Shown here piece after piece: positions 9,394-17,920 of a stretch of DNA of 64,000 nt. A program made the translations under genes and the position numbers. Origin of the DNA: Pseudomonas sp. Au-Pse12 (GTDB lineage: Bacteria > Pseudomonadota > Gammaproteobacteria > Pseudomonadales > Pseudomonadaceae); assembly GCF_021341665.1 (NCBI RefSeq), contig NZ_JAJTTH010000004.1, positions 1-64,000 of the forward strand, in the 5' to 3' direction. Under the pieces are notes generated by a model that saw only the letters and a program-made list of their open reading frames with translations, was not told the DNA's origin and made no database searches. Position 1 is the first letter of the stretch, and the number at the start of each line of letters is the position of its first letter.

Positions 9394-9433
9394 ACAAGAC
9401 CCGTCGCGGGAAACCGCGACGGGTCTTGTCGTT
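9394..9433 (+). terminator. Intrinsic terminator after DUF1127 copy 1
   Basis: A perfect 16-base-pair stem (9394-9409 with 9414-9429) is closed by a GAAA tetraloop. The downstream tract is weak (CGTTT), but stem strength and position 57 bases past the stop codon support termination. Confidence 0.8.
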
Positions 9434-9482
9434 TGGGGTCGGGAAAAGTGCTTGATGACTCAAATACAGCCAGGTTCATCGT

Positions 9483-9495
9483 GACAGGTACAGTT
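9483..9495 (+). promoter_or_regulatory. Operator-like 13-mer shared with the upstream DUF1127 gene
   Basis: GACAGGTACAGTT is an exact copy of bases 8956-8968. Further half sites follow (AGTACAA at 9519-9525 and CTGTAT at 9541-9546). It sits about 120 bases before the second DUF1127 start, which suggests the two paralogues share a regulator. Confidence 0.45.
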
Positions 9496-9617
9496 TGAAA
9501 AAACATAACAATCTACCAGTACAATTTAGCATTGGTGTATCTGTATAGCCTTATCGAACCCCCGCACCATGATGCTGCAGCCAGCCCACCGCTCGACTGC
9601 TCAACGAGGACAGCATC

Positions 9618-9827
9618 ATGCCTACATACCTCAGCAATCCTGGCCCCGGCCCTCAGGCAACCCCACGCAGCACGTCCTTCAAGCGCTGGATAACGGCACT
9701 CGGCAACATGGCGGAACGCGCCCGTACTCGCCATTTGCTGGCACAGATGGATGAACGACAACTCTCGGACAGCGGCATCAGCCACGGCGAACGGGCAGCA
9801 GAACTGCACAAGCCTTTTTGGCGATAA
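9618..9827 (+). CDS. DUF1127 small protein, copy 2
   Basis: A 69-residue paralogue of the gene at 9121. It shares the signature (RHLLAQMDERQLSDSGISHGE) and the same end (LHKPFWR), while the N-terminal 25 residues are unrelated and rich in proline and glycine. The ATG at 9618 has a GAGGA ribosome site about 10 bases upstream. It probably arose by tandem duplication followed by divergence of the N-terminus; the preserved upstream 13-mer supports duplication of the control region too. Confidence 0.82.
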   Translation: MPTYLSNPGPGPQATPRSTSFKRWITALGNMAERARTRHLLAQMDERQLSDSGISHGERAAELHKPFWR

Positions 9828-9995
9828 GACCTGAAGCAGCGCTGTGCGAACGCAACAGCTCAGCCTAATATCTGAAGCGACGTAGCGATTTTCACCCGGG
9901 TTGCGTCAGAACAATCAGACACAGCACCTCGCAGTGGCTGCCCGGCGTCTCACTCAGCGCCCTTTCATCTGTCTGTTCATTCACAGGAGTTACCC

Positions 9996-10313
9996 ATGTC
10001 CCGTCTCCGCCTGCTCAGCGCCGCCGCCCTGCTGGCCCTGGCTGCCAACGCCCACGCCACCAGCCTGATCGTGACCACCGACGCCATTGTCGGCGCGCTC
10101 AAGGCCACCAGCGACGCCACGTCCGATGCCACTTCCTCCCTGCGCGACCACAAGATTGTCCGTGCCGCCCGGGATGATGCCGCCAGTTTCGTCGCCACCG
10201 ACGGCGCCATTCGCGGGGTAAAACTGGAAAGCGCCTTCGACCACATTCGCCAACAGGCGCCTCAATTGCATGCCACTGATGCACAACTGGCCCAGGCAAT
10301 CCTGGCGATCTGA
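9996..10313 (+). CDS. Exported DUF2388 protein, copy 1
   Basis: A 105-residue protein with a signal peptide (residues 1-21, cut after AHA) followed by a compact DUF2388 domain. The family pattern is a Ser/Thr-rich N-terminal strand region, then RAARDDAASFVATDGAIRG and a helical end. AGGAG lies 9 bases before the ATG. First of three tandem paralogues before a large exported DUF4105 protein. Function unknown; a periplasmic location is predicted. Confidence 0.82.
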   Translation: MSRLRLLSAAALLALAANAHATSLIVTTDAIVGALKATSDATSDATSSLRDHKIVRAARDDAASFVATDGAIRGVKLESAFDHIRQQAPQLHATDAQLAQAILAI

Positions 10314-10413
10314 GCGAAGATTTCAGGTGCGCCCACGCACCTAAAACCCTCTGCGCTGGCCCTGTCCGGACCATTGCGCTAGCCTTGGCGCTGATTTTCA
10401 GCTGTCGAGACTC

Positions 10414-10722
10414 TTGGGTTTGTTCCGAATTTCGCTTTTCGTTCCCGTATTGATCGCCGCGTGTTGGGCCGGTTCGGTGCAGGCATTCGACCTGACCACG
10501 CAAAGCCTGGTCGTCACCGTCTACGCCACAAGCCAGGTGACCTCGGCGCCCTTCGACCATAAACTGCTGCTTGCCGCCCAGGATGACGCCGCCGCCTTCG
10601 TGGCCACCCACGGCCAACTGCGTGGCGCCCGCCTGGAGTCCGCGTTGCAGTACCTGCGCCAGGGCCCGGCAAAACTTCATGCCAGCGACCTTGAACTGGC
10701 GCAGGCAATTCTCGTCCAATAA
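10414..10722 (+). CDS. Exported DUF2388 protein, copy 2
   Basis: A 102-residue protein with signal peptide (cut after VQA, about residue 24) and the DUF2388 core LAAQDDAAAFVATHGQLRG. There is no in-frame ATG near the start; TTG at 10414 is the most likely start, with no strong ribosome site, so the start is uncertain and expression may be low or coupled. The core is more diverged than copies 1 and 3 and lacks the Ser/Thr run after the signal peptide. Confidence 0.7.
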   Translation: MGLFRISLFVPVLIAACWAGSVQAFDLTTQSLVVTVYATSQVTSAPFDHKLLLAAQDDAAAFVATHGQLRGARLESALQYLRQGPAKLHASDLELAQAILVQ

Positions 10723-10749
10723 CCATCCCTGTTCTTCCGGAGTCGTTCC

Positions 10750-11070
10750 ATGCGTAGCCCGCTGATTGCCGCCACCCTTGGCCTGCTGTTGTTGGCCGAC
10801 GTGGCCCAGGCACACACCCTGGTGGCCACCAGTAACATCATCGTCCGTGCCTCCGGCCGCACGATCGATTTCACCTCGGACACCACCACCTCGATCCGTG
10901 ACTCGAAAGTCGTGCGCGAAGCCCACGACGATGCCGCCAGCTTCGTCGCCAGCCACGGTGATATCCGTGGCGCGCAACTGGAAGCGGCGTTCAATGCCCT
11001 GCGCACGCAACTGCCGGAAGCCCGTGACGCCAGCGATCAGGTGCTCGCCGAAGCCATCCTCGCTCTGTGA
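10750..11070 (+). CDS. Exported DUF2388 protein, copy 3
   Basis: A 106-residue paralogue with signal peptide (cut after AQA, residue 20) and core VREAHDDAASFVASHGDIRG. It starts 27 bases after copy 2 and its stop overlaps the GTG start of the DUF4105 gene by four bases (GTGA), which couples their translation. That suggests the small protein and the large protein are made together and may act together. Confidence 0.82.
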   Translation: MRSPLIAATLGLLLLADVAQAHTLVATSNIIVRASGRTIDFTSDTTTSIRDSKVVREAHDDAASFVASHGDIRGAQLEAAFNALRTQLPEARDASDQVLAEAILAL

Positions 11071-13028
11071 AACCATTCCTTGCCTGGCTGCTGGCCGGGA
11101 CCCTGGGGCTGCTCTGCGGCACCGCCCAGGCCGACCTGCAATTGCGCCTCAAGACCGATGGCTTGAGCCCTGCGCAACAACAAGCCAGCCAGGCCCTGCT
11201 GGATGAAGCGATGCAGGCCTTGCCGCCGCGCTTCATCCAGCAACTGGATCGCACCATTGACGTCGGCTGGACCGACCAGATGCCCGACAACGCCTACGGC
11301 GAGGCGTCCCTGGTGTCGGAGCTGGACCTCAACCGCGCCTTGCTGCCCAGCCTGGCCGACGGTTCCGCCGCCACCCAGAAGACCCGTCGTCCCCATGGCA
11401 CCGTGCGTCGGGAAATGCTCGCCACCGTGCTCCATGAACTGACCCACATTTATGATCGCGCGCGCTTATGGCCCAGTGCCGAGCGCCGCCTGATCCAGCG
11501 CTGCACCCGCAAGAACAACACCTCCGGCCTGATCGGCCTGCCTGATGAATGCCGTGGCCAGAACGACCGGCGCTTCACCCTCAGTGACGACCCGCGCCTG
11601 CTGGACCTGGCCGGCTGGCCGCAGTACGTCGGCCGCCGCGGCGAGCGTGAGCAGCACAACCGCCAGGTCGCGCGCAGCCCGGACCTCTACGAGATCACCA
11701 ACCCGAAGGAATTCGTCGCGGTGAACATGGAGTACTTCCTCCTCGACCCGAGCTACGCCTGTCGCCGCCCGGCGCTGTACCGCTACTACCAGGAGCATTT
11801 CGGCTGGGCCCCGGCCGCCAAGGACAAGTGCGCCCAGTCCTTCGCCTTCCTCAACGCCGGCAACGACTTCGCCAAGACGCCGCTGGGCAAGGTGGACCCG
11901 GAGCGGGTCTACGCGGTGGACTACCTGCTGGCCGAAGCCAACCAGAACTGGGTCAGCCGCTGGGGCCACAGCATGCTGCGCCTGGTGATCTGCGCCCCGG
12001 GTCGCCCCCGCGGGCCGGATTGCCGCCTCGACCTGGACCAGCACCTGGTGCTGTCCTATCGCGCCTTTGTCGGCGACGTGCAGCTGTCCAGCTGGGACGG
12101 CCTAGTGGGCAAGTACCCGTCGCGGCTGTTTGTCCTGCCGCTGTCGCAGGTCATCGACGAATACACCAAGACCGAACTGCGCAGCCTGGCCTCGGTGCCC
12201 TTGAAACTGTCGCGCAGCGAGATCGAGGAGGTGGTGGAGCACGCCGCGGAAATGCACTGGAGCTACGACGGCAACTATTACTTCCTGTCCAACAACTGCG
12301 CGGTGGAAAGCCTCAAGCTGCTGCGCAGCGGCAGCAACAACAAGCAACTGATCGGCCTCGACAGCATCATGCCCAACGGCTTGCTGGAAGTGCTCAAGGG
12401 CAGGGGGCTGGCGGACACCAGCGTGCTCGACGATCCGCGCGAGGCACTGCGCCTGGGCTATCGCTTCGACTCCTTCCGCGACCGCTACCAGGCGATGTTC
12501 GAGGTGATCAGAAAGCACCTGCCGATCCAGCAGGCCAGCGTCGAGGACTGGCTGTCGCTGAGCGCCGAGGAGCGCCGGCGCTGGTTCGACCAGGCCGACC
12601 TGCGCACCAGCGCCGCCTTGCTGCTGCTGGAGCAGGCCAGCTATCGCCGGCAACTGCTGCTGGCCCAGGACGAGGTCAAGCAGCGCTACCTGGGCGCTCG
12701 CGAGCTGAAGAACGGCGGCATGGAAAAGGCCAACAAGACCTTGCAGGAAATTCTCGCCAACAGCGGCTTCCTCAGCCGCCCGGCGGAACTGCTGGGCAGC
12801 AGCGGCTATGGCTTGCCGCAACCCGGTGAATGGCAACGCCTGGAGTCCGAAAGCAGCCAGCGGCAGAAGCAGTTGCAATCCTTGACCGGTGACCTGGACA
12901 AGGAAGTGCGGGCCCTGCTGGAGCCGGAGCGGGCCGCTGAGATTGCCGCCAACGAGGCCAACCTGAAGTTGGTGGGCGAGCATCTGCGGGCTCTGCACAA
13001 GGCGGCGGGCGGGCTGGAGCTGCCGTAG
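11067..13028 (+). CDS. Exported DUF4105 protein with an N-terminal HExxH metallopeptidase-like region
   Basis: A 653-residue protein with signal peptide (residues 1-22, ending AQA). Residues about 40-260 contain HELTH near residue 122 (HExxH), a zincin-like zinc site. The central part (about 290-450) is the DUF4105 domain, with WGHSMLRLV and later SNNCAVESL; these His and Cys residues resemble the core of circularly permuted NlpC/P60-like enzymes. The C-terminal 200 residues are helical and charged. The GTG start overlaps the preceding DUF2388 gene by four bases. The predicted location is periplasm or outer membrane. The peptidase idea is inferred from motifs only. Confidence 0.8.
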   Translation: MKPFLAWLLAGTLGLLCGTAQADLQLRLKTDGLSPAQQQASQALLDEAMQALPPRFIQQLDRTIDVGWTDQMPDNAYGEASLVSELDLNRALLPSLADGSAATQKTRRPHGTVRREMLATVLHELTHIYDRARLWPSAERRLIQRCTRKNNTSGLIGLPDECRGQNDRRFTLSDDPRLLDLAGWPQYVGRRGEREQHNRQVARSPDLYEITNPKEFVAVNMEYFLLDPSYACRRPALYRYYQEHFGWAPAAKDKCAQSFAFLNAGNDFAKTPLGKVDPERVYAVDYLLAEANQNWVSRWGHSMLRLVICAPGRPRGPDCRLDLDQHLVLSYRAFVGDVQLSSWDGLVGKYPSRLFVLPLSQVIDEYTKTELRSLASVPLKLSRSEIEEVVEHAAEMHWSYDGNYYFLSNNCAVESLKLLRSGSNNKQLIGLDSIMPNGLLEVLKGRGLADTSVLDDPREALRLGYRFDSFRDRYQAMFEVIRKHLPIQQASVEDWLSLSAEERRRWFDQADLRTSAALLLLEQASYRRQLLLAQDEVKQRYLGARELKNGGMEKANKTLQEILANSGFLSRPAELLGSSGYGLPQPGEWQRLESESSQRQKQLQSLTGDLDKEVRALLEPERAAEIAANEANLKLVGEHLRALHKAAGGLELP

Positions 13029-13029
13029 C

Positions 13030-13126
13030 CGAGCCCGCGAGGCTGCGAAAAGGATCGAAGGGCCTTGCTGGGCGACCTTGAGAGCCTCGCGACCGCTGCG
13101 CGCTCGTGCGCAGCCTGCGGCAGCGG
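13030..13126. repeat. REP-like palindromic element
   Basis: A G/C-rich spacer between two convergent genes. It contains the hairpin GCTGCGC/GCGCAGC (13095-13101 with 13108-13114) nested in a wider CCGCTGC...GCAGCGG pair, a form common in intergenic repeats of fluorescent pseudomonads. It may also stop convergent transcription. Confidence 0.5.
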
Positions 13127-13528
13127 CTACAGGGTTTCTTGCGGCTCTTGCGGCAGGTGCTCGTCCAGGCGCAGCCAGGGCAGGCGGCTGTCGGTCCAGA
13201 TGTGCCGGTCCGCCGGCGCCAGCTCCGGGTGGTCCAGGGTGGCGATGGTGACATCGATGCTGTGCGGGCTCAGGTGGGTGACCAGCGCCAGGTGGGCACC
13301 ACAGTTGCCGCAGAAATAGCGCGCGCAACTGGCAGATGAGTCGTAGCGGGCGGGAACGCCCTCCAGCCAGGTGAAAGCCGAGGCGGACAGGGTGATCCAG
13401 GTGGTCACCAGGCCACCACTGGTCCGGCGGCAGATCGAGCAATGGCAGTGGGCGATATCCCGCAGTGGCCCGCTGAACTGGTAACGCAGCCGCCCGCAGT
13501 GGCAGCCTCCGGTGTGCAACTCACTCAT
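13127..13528 (-). CDS. GFA family zinc protein
   Basis: A 133-residue protein of the glutathione-dependent formaldehyde-activating (GFA/CENP-V) family. Zinc ligands are visible in GGCHCGRLRY, HCHCSICRR and FCGNCGAH, the complete family set. The ATG at 13528 is chosen because AGGAGG lies 7 bases upstream; an ATG two codons earlier is too close to that site. Substrate unknown; most family members do not act on formaldehyde. Monocistronic and convergent with the DUF4105 gene. Confidence 0.85.
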   Translation of the reverse strand: MSELHTGGCHCGRLRYQFSGPLRDIAHCHCSICRRTSGGLVTTWITLSASAFTWLEGVPARYDSSASCARYFCGNCGAHLALVTHLSPHSIDVTIATLDHPELAPADRHIWTDSRLPWLRLDEHLPQEPQETL

Positions 13529-13707
13529 GTGCATTCCTCCTGTGGGCCAATGCCCGTCACTTTATGCCGCTGGTCGCCTGCCGGAACATCCGCTGTTTCC
13601 TTTCAACGGCGAAAGCTGGCTGAAAGCTTCCCCGATTAGGATCGCCTCCACTACCGGCAACAGACCGGTTGGCCACAGCGGGCGCTTCTCGCGCTCCCGG
13701 CCCTATT

Positions 13708-13798
13708 AACAACAACAATGGTGATTCTGATGTCCGCTCGTACCCGCCTGTTCGCTGCAACACCTCCCGTACGCCTCGTGCTTGCCGTTCTGCGCTGA
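13708..13798 (+). promoter_or_regulatory. Leader of the citrate transporter: CA motif and 26-codon upstream ORF
   Basis: AACAACAACAA (13708-13718) matches the AAnAAnAA motif bound by Hfq/Crc in Pseudomonas catabolite repression. It runs directly into the ATG of a short frame (13718-13798) encoding MVILMSARTRLFAATPPVR and seven more residues, which ends 49 bases before the transporter start. The short frame has no clear ribosome site. The transporter has its own site (TGGAG about 10 bases before 13848). Regulation by Crc is inferred. Confidence 0.4.
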
Positions 13799-13847
13799 TC
13801 CCACCCGGTTCGCCATTCCCTAGCCGCGCTACGCCTGGAGTATTCCC

Positions 13848-15155
13848 ATGCTGACTTTCCTTGGCTTTGCCATGGTCATCACCTTCATGTTCCTGATCAT
13901 GACCAAGCGCCTGTCGGCGCTGATCGCGCTGATCATCGTGCCTATTCTGTTCGCCCTGTTCGGCGGCTTCGCGCCGAAAATCGGCCCGATGATGCTCGAA
14001 GGCATCACCAAGCTGGCGCCCACCGGCGTGATGCTGATGTTCGCCATTCTGTATTTCGCCTTGATGATCGACTCCGGCCTGTTCGACCCGGCGGTGCGCA
14101 AGATCCTCAAGCTGGTCAAGGGCGACCCGCTGAAAGTCTCGGTCGGCACCGCGGTGCTGGCCCTGGTGGTGTCCCTGGACGGTGACGGCGCCACCACCTA
14201 CATGATCTGCGTGGCCGCCATGCTGCCGCTGTACAGCCGCATCGGCATGAGCCCACGGATCATGGCCGGGCTGATCATTCTCGCCGGCGGGGTGATGAAC
14301 ATGACCCCCTGGGGCGGCCCCACCGCCCGGGCCGCCAGCGCCCTGCACGTGGACCCTTCGGACATCTTCGTACCGATGATTCCGGCGATGCTCGCCGGCG
14401 TGGTGGCGATCCTGCTGATCGCCTACCTGTACGGCAAGCGTGAGCGCGCGCGCCTGGGCGAACTGCACCTGGCGGGCGATGAGATCGACCACAGCGAAAT
14501 CAGCGTGTCGCAGTACCCGGATGCGCGCCGGCCGAAGCTGATCTGGTTCAACGGTGCGCTGACCTTCGCCCTGATGTGCACCCTGATTGCCGGCCTGCTG
14601 CCGCTGCCGGTGCTGTTCATGGTGGCGTTCAGTATCGCCATGATCGTCAACTACCCCTGCCTGCAGCAGCAGAAGGACCGGGTCGCGGCCCACGCCGGCA
14701 GCGTGCTGGCGGTGGTCGGGCTGATCTTCGCGGCGGGCATCTTCACCGGCATCCTGTCCGGCACCGGCATGGTCGATGCCATGTCCAAGAGCCTGCTGGC
14801 GGTGATCCCGGACGCCCTGGGGCCGTACCTTGCGGTGATCACCGCGCTGGTGAGCATGCCGTTCACGTTCTTCATGTCCAACGATGCCTTCTACTACGGC
14901 GTGCTGCCGGTGCTGGCCGAAGCCGCCAGCCACTACGGCATCACCGCCGTGGAAATGGCCCGGGCGTCGATCGTCGGCCAACCGGTGCACCTGCTCAGCC
15001 CGCTGGTACCCTCGACCTACCTGCTGGTGGCCCTGGCCGGCATCGAGTTTGGCGACCATCAGCGCTTCACCCTCAAGTGGGCAGTGCTGGTCTGCCTGTG
15101 CATAATGTTCGCCGCTTTGCTGATGGGGATCTTTCCGCTGTTCAGCACGCTTTAA
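13848..15155 (+). CDS. CitMHS family citrate/metal-citrate transporter
   Basis: A 435-residue inner-membrane protein with about 11-12 hydrophobic helices. It matches the CitMHS family (citrate-Mg2+:H+ or citrate-Ca2+:H+ symporters) over its length, including VVSLDGDGATTYMICVAAML, GGVMNMTPWGGPTARAASAL and the late GQPVHLLSPLVPSTYLL. It is preceded by a leader with a Crc/Hfq-like CA motif, consistent with carbon catabolite control of citrate uptake. Which metal is carried cannot be told from the sequence. Confidence 0.9.
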   Translation: MLTFLGFAMVITFMFLIMTKRLSALIALIIVPILFALFGGFAPKIGPMMLEGITKLAPTGVMLMFAILYFALMIDSGLFDPAVRKILKLVKGDPLKVSVGTAVLALVVSLDGDGATTYMICVAAMLPLYSRIGMSPRIMAGLIILAGGVMNMTPWGGPTARAASALHVDPSDIFVPMIPAMLAGVVAILLIAYLYGKRERARLGELHLAGDEIDHSEISVSQYPDARRPKLIWFNGALTFALMCTLIAGLLPLPVLFMVAFSIAMIVNYPCLQQQKDRVAAHAGSVLAVVGLIFAAGIFTGILSGTGMVDAMSKSLLAVIPDALGPYLAVITALVSMPFTFFMSNDAFYYGVLPVLAEAASHYGITAVEMARASIVGQPVHLLSPLVPSTYLLVALAGIEFGDHQRFTLKWAVLVCLCIMFAALLMGIFPLFSTL

Positions 15156-15170
15156 AGGCAATGATTCCCC

Positions 15171-15196
15171 GCCCGGGCCGGCTTCACGGCCCGGGC
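15171..15196. repeat. Intergenic hairpin after the citrate transporter
   Basis: A perfect 10-base-pair G/C palindrome (15171-15180 with 15187-15196) around a six-base loop. There is no T run, so it is probably an mRNA-stabilising or weak terminating structure and not a classical terminator. Confidence 0.5.
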
Positions 15197-15222
15197 CATA
15201 ACACTCGCGCAAAGGACTACAC

Positions 15223-15990
15223 ATGGAATGGCTGACCAACCCGGAAATCTGGGTTGCCTTCTTCACCCTGACCGCCCTGGAAATCGTCCTGGGCATCGAC
15301 AACATCATCATGATCTCGATCCTGGTCAGCCGCATGCCCAAGCACATGCAGCCGCGCACGCGGATCTTCGGCCTGGCGCTGGCCATGGTCACGCGCATTC
15401 TGTTGCTGCTGTCGATCACCTGGGTCATGCGCCTCACCGCCGACCTGTTCGTGGTCTTCGGCCAGGGCATTTCCGGGCGTGACCTGATCCTGTTCTTCGG
15501 CGGCCTGTTCCTGCTGTGGAAAAGCTCCCAGGAGATGTACCACGCCCTGGAAGGCGAGGACGAAACCCTGGACGAACCCAAAGGCAAGGGTGGCAACTTC
15601 TTCTATACCATCATCCAGATCGCGATCATCGACATCGTCTTCTCCCTGGATTCGGTGATCACTGCGGTGGGCATGGTCTCCCATGTACCGGTGATGGTGG
15701 CGGCAATCATCGTCGCGGTCCTGGTGATGATGCTGGCGGCCGGCACCATCAGCGAGTTCATCGACAAGCACCCGTCGCTGAAGATGCTCGCACTGTCGTT
15801 CCTGCTGGTGGTGGGTACGGTACTGATCGCCGAAGCCTTCGACGTGCACGTGCCCAAAGGCTATGTGTACTTCGCCATGGCCTTCTCGCTGGCGGTGGAA
15901 GCCATCAACATCAAGATGCGCACCGCCATCGCGAAAAAGAAAAAGCAGCAGGAGCCGGTGAAACTGCGCAAGGACATTCCTGGTCAATAA
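15223..15990 (+). CDS. TerC family integral membrane protein
   Basis: A 255-residue membrane protein with about seven helices. TerC family hallmarks are the acidic motif EIVLGIDNIIMISIL in helix 1 and the matching DIVFSLDSVITAVG in the second half, whose acidic residues lie within the membrane. The C-terminus is lysine rich (AIAKKKKQQ). Family members are linked to manganese or other metal export and tellurite resistance; a role in metal handling is likely but the ion is unknown. Single gene with its own terminator. Confidence 0.9.
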   Translation: MEWLTNPEIWVAFFTLTALEIVLGIDNIIMISILVSRMPKHMQPRTRIFGLALAMVTRILLLLSITWVMRLTADLFVVFGQGISGRDLILFFGGLFLLWKSSQEMYHALEGEDETLDEPKGKGGNFFYTIIQIAIIDIVFSLDSVITAVGMVSHVPVMVAAIIVAVLVMMLAAGTISEFIDKHPSLKMLALSFLLVVGTVLIAEAFDVHVPKGYVYFAMAFSLAVEAINIKMRTAIAKKKKQQEPVKLRKDIPGQ

Positions 15991-16009
15991 TCCGAGAATG
16001 CGCTGAATC

Positions 16010-16036
16010 AAAAAGGGGCTTTCGAGCCCCTTTTTC
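16010..16036 (+). terminator. Intrinsic terminator after the TerC gene
   Basis: AAAAGGGGCT (16011-16020) pairs with AGCCCCTTTT (16025-16034) across a TTCG tetraloop, ending in a T run. It lies 20 bases past the stop codon. Confidence 0.92.
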
Positions 16037-16206
16037 GCGTCTGCAGGAAGTTGTTTTCATGACGCTTTTGTTTCAATCACGAGTTTGGCTATGCGATGCT
16101 GGCGCCTCGTGCGTTAGCCAACTACAGCTTAAGTACATAACGTAGAACGTCGCGCGATAACGTCCACTGGCCCCGCTTGGGGCGCGTCACCCCAGGGGGG
16201 CCCTCT

Positions 16207-17865
16207 ATGCTGACCCTGCTCAATCTGCTTTCCGCCGTGGCCCTGCTGATCTGGGGCACGCACATCGTCCGTACCGGCATCCTGCGGGTCTACGGCTCCA
16301 ACCTGCGCCACGTGATCGGCCAGAACATGGCCCGGCGACCACTGGCCTTCGTCGCCGGCATTCTGGTGACGGCGATGGTCCAGAGCAGCAACGCCACGGC
16401 GATGCTGGTGACCTCCTTTGTCGGCCAGGGCCTGATGGCCCTGACCCCGGCCCTGGCGACCATGCTCGGCGCCGATGTCGGCACCGCGCTGATGGCCCGG
16501 GTGCTGACCTTCGACCTGTCGTGGCTGTCGCCGCTGCTGATCTTCCTCGGGGTGATCCTCTTCCTCTCGCGCAAGCAGACCCGCGTCGGCCAACTGGGGC
16601 GGGTCGGCATCGGCCTGGGGCTGATCATCCTGGCCCTGCAACTGATCGTCGAAGCCGCCGCACCGATCACCCACGCCCAAGGGGTGAAGGTGCTGTTCGC
16701 CTCGCTGACCGGCGACATCCTCCTGGACGCACTGATGGGCGCGGTGTTCGCCATGGTGTCCTACTCCAGCCTGGCCGCGGTGCTGCTCACGGCGACCCTG
16801 GCCGGCGCCGGGGTGATCAGCCTGCCGGTGGCCATCGGCCTGGTGATCGGCGCCAACATCGGCAGCGGGGTGCTGGCCTTCCTCAGCACCAGCATGCAGA
16901 ACGCCGCCGGGCGCCAGGTGGCCCTGGGCAGCCTGTTGTACAAGCTCATCGGCCTGCTGCTGATCATCCCGGTGCTCAACCCGCTGGCCCACTGGATGGA
17001 CAGCCTGGATTTCAGCCCCCAAGAAGTGGTGATCGGCTTCCACCTGCTGTACAACACCGCGCGCTGCCTGTTGCTGCTGCCCACCGTTGGCCCCATGGCC
17101 CGGCTCTGCGCCTGGCTGCTGCCGGAGCGCCCACAGGAAAACGGCCGCGCCCGGCCCCGCCATCTGGACCCCACCGCCCTGGCCACGCCGAGCCTGGCCC
17201 TGGCCAACGCCGCGCGGGAAACCCTGCGCATCGGCGACTTGATCGACAACATGCTGGAAGCGATGCGCGATGCGCTGCACGGCAAGCAGACCGCCATCAC
17301 CCAGGAACTGCGCGCCTTGAGCGACGACGTCGAAGCCCTGTACAGCGCCATCAAGCTGTACCTGGCGCAGATGCCCCGGGAAGACCTCAGCGACCAGGAC
17401 AGCCGGCGCTGGGCCGAGATCATCGAACTGGCGTTCAACCTCAAGCTGGCCAGCGACCTGATCGAACGCATGCTGCGCAAGGTCCAGCAGCAGAAGACTT
17501 CCCAGCGCCGCTCCTTCTCCGAAGTCGGCCTGGAAGAGCTGACCGGGCTGCACGCGCAATTGATCGCCAACCTGCGCCTGGGGCTCTCGGTATTCCTCAG
17601 CGCCGACCCGGAAAGCGCACGCCAACTGCTGCGTGAGAAGCGCCGCTTCCGCGCCCAGGAGCGGCGCCTGGCCCATGCCCACGTCAGCCGCCTGCAGCGC
17701 AAGATCGTCCAGAGCATCGAAACCAGCTCCCTGCACCTGGAGCTGATCGCCGACATGAAGCGTCTCAACTCGCTGTTCTGCAGCAGTGCCTATGTGGTCC
17801 TGGAAACCTCGGACACCGGCGCGCTGGAAGTCGAAGACATGGCTGACATCACTCATTCACCCTGA
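16207..17865 (+). CDS. Na/Pi cotransporter family protein with PhoU-like C-terminus
   Basis: A 552-residue protein. The N-terminal half holds two inverted Na/Pi repeats, each with a QSSNA-like motif: MVQSSNATAML near residue 60 and MVSYSSLAAVLL near residue 185. The C-terminal 200 residues are charged helices resembling PhoU. It probably moves phosphate with sodium, in or out, as in the YjbB-like group. The ATG at 16207 is chosen for its G-rich ribosome site; a start 30 bases earlier lacks one. In the second repeat the motif is YSSLA, which differs from the canonical QSSSA form. Confidence 0.86.
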   Translation: MLTLLNLLSAVALLIWGTHIVRTGILRVYGSNLRHVIGQNMARRPLAFVAGILVTAMVQSSNATAMLVTSFVGQGLMALTPALATMLGADVGTALMARVLTFDLSWLSPLLIFLGVILFLSRKQTRVGQLGRVGIGLGLIILALQLIVEAAAPITHAQGVKVLFASLTGDILLDALMGAVFAMVSYSSLAAVLLTATLAGAGVISLPVAIGLVIGANIGSGVLAFLSTSMQNAAGRQVALGSLLYKLIGLLLIIPVLNPLAHWMDSLDFSPQEVVIGFHLLYNTARCLLLLPTVGPMARLCAWLLPERPQENGRARPRHLDPTALATPSLALANAARETLRIGDLIDNMLEAMRDALHGKQTAITQELRALSDDVEALYSAIKLYLAQMPREDLSDQDSRRWAEIIELAFNLKLASDLIERMLRKVQQQKTSQRRSFSEVGLEELTGLHAQLIANLRLGLSVFLSADPESARQLLREKRRFRAQERRLAHAHVSRLQRKIVQSIETSSLHLELIADMKRLNSLFCSSAYVVLETSDTGALEVEDMADITHSP

Positions 17866-17920
17866 ACGTCCACAGTCCCACGAAGTCTGTAGAACTTACG
17901 CACGCCGTAAGGAACTTGTT

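Noticed and set aside
9394-9429. The 16-pair perfect hairpin as a CRISPR repeat or attachment site
   Set aside because: It occurs once, with a GAAA loop right after a gene, so a terminator is the simpler reading. No spaced direct repeats were seen anywhere in the window.
13557-15596. A 679-codon minus-strand frame rich in His, Gln, Arg and Asp
   Set aside because: It is the antisense of the citrate transporter and part of the TerC gene; composition fits complement of membrane-protein codons.
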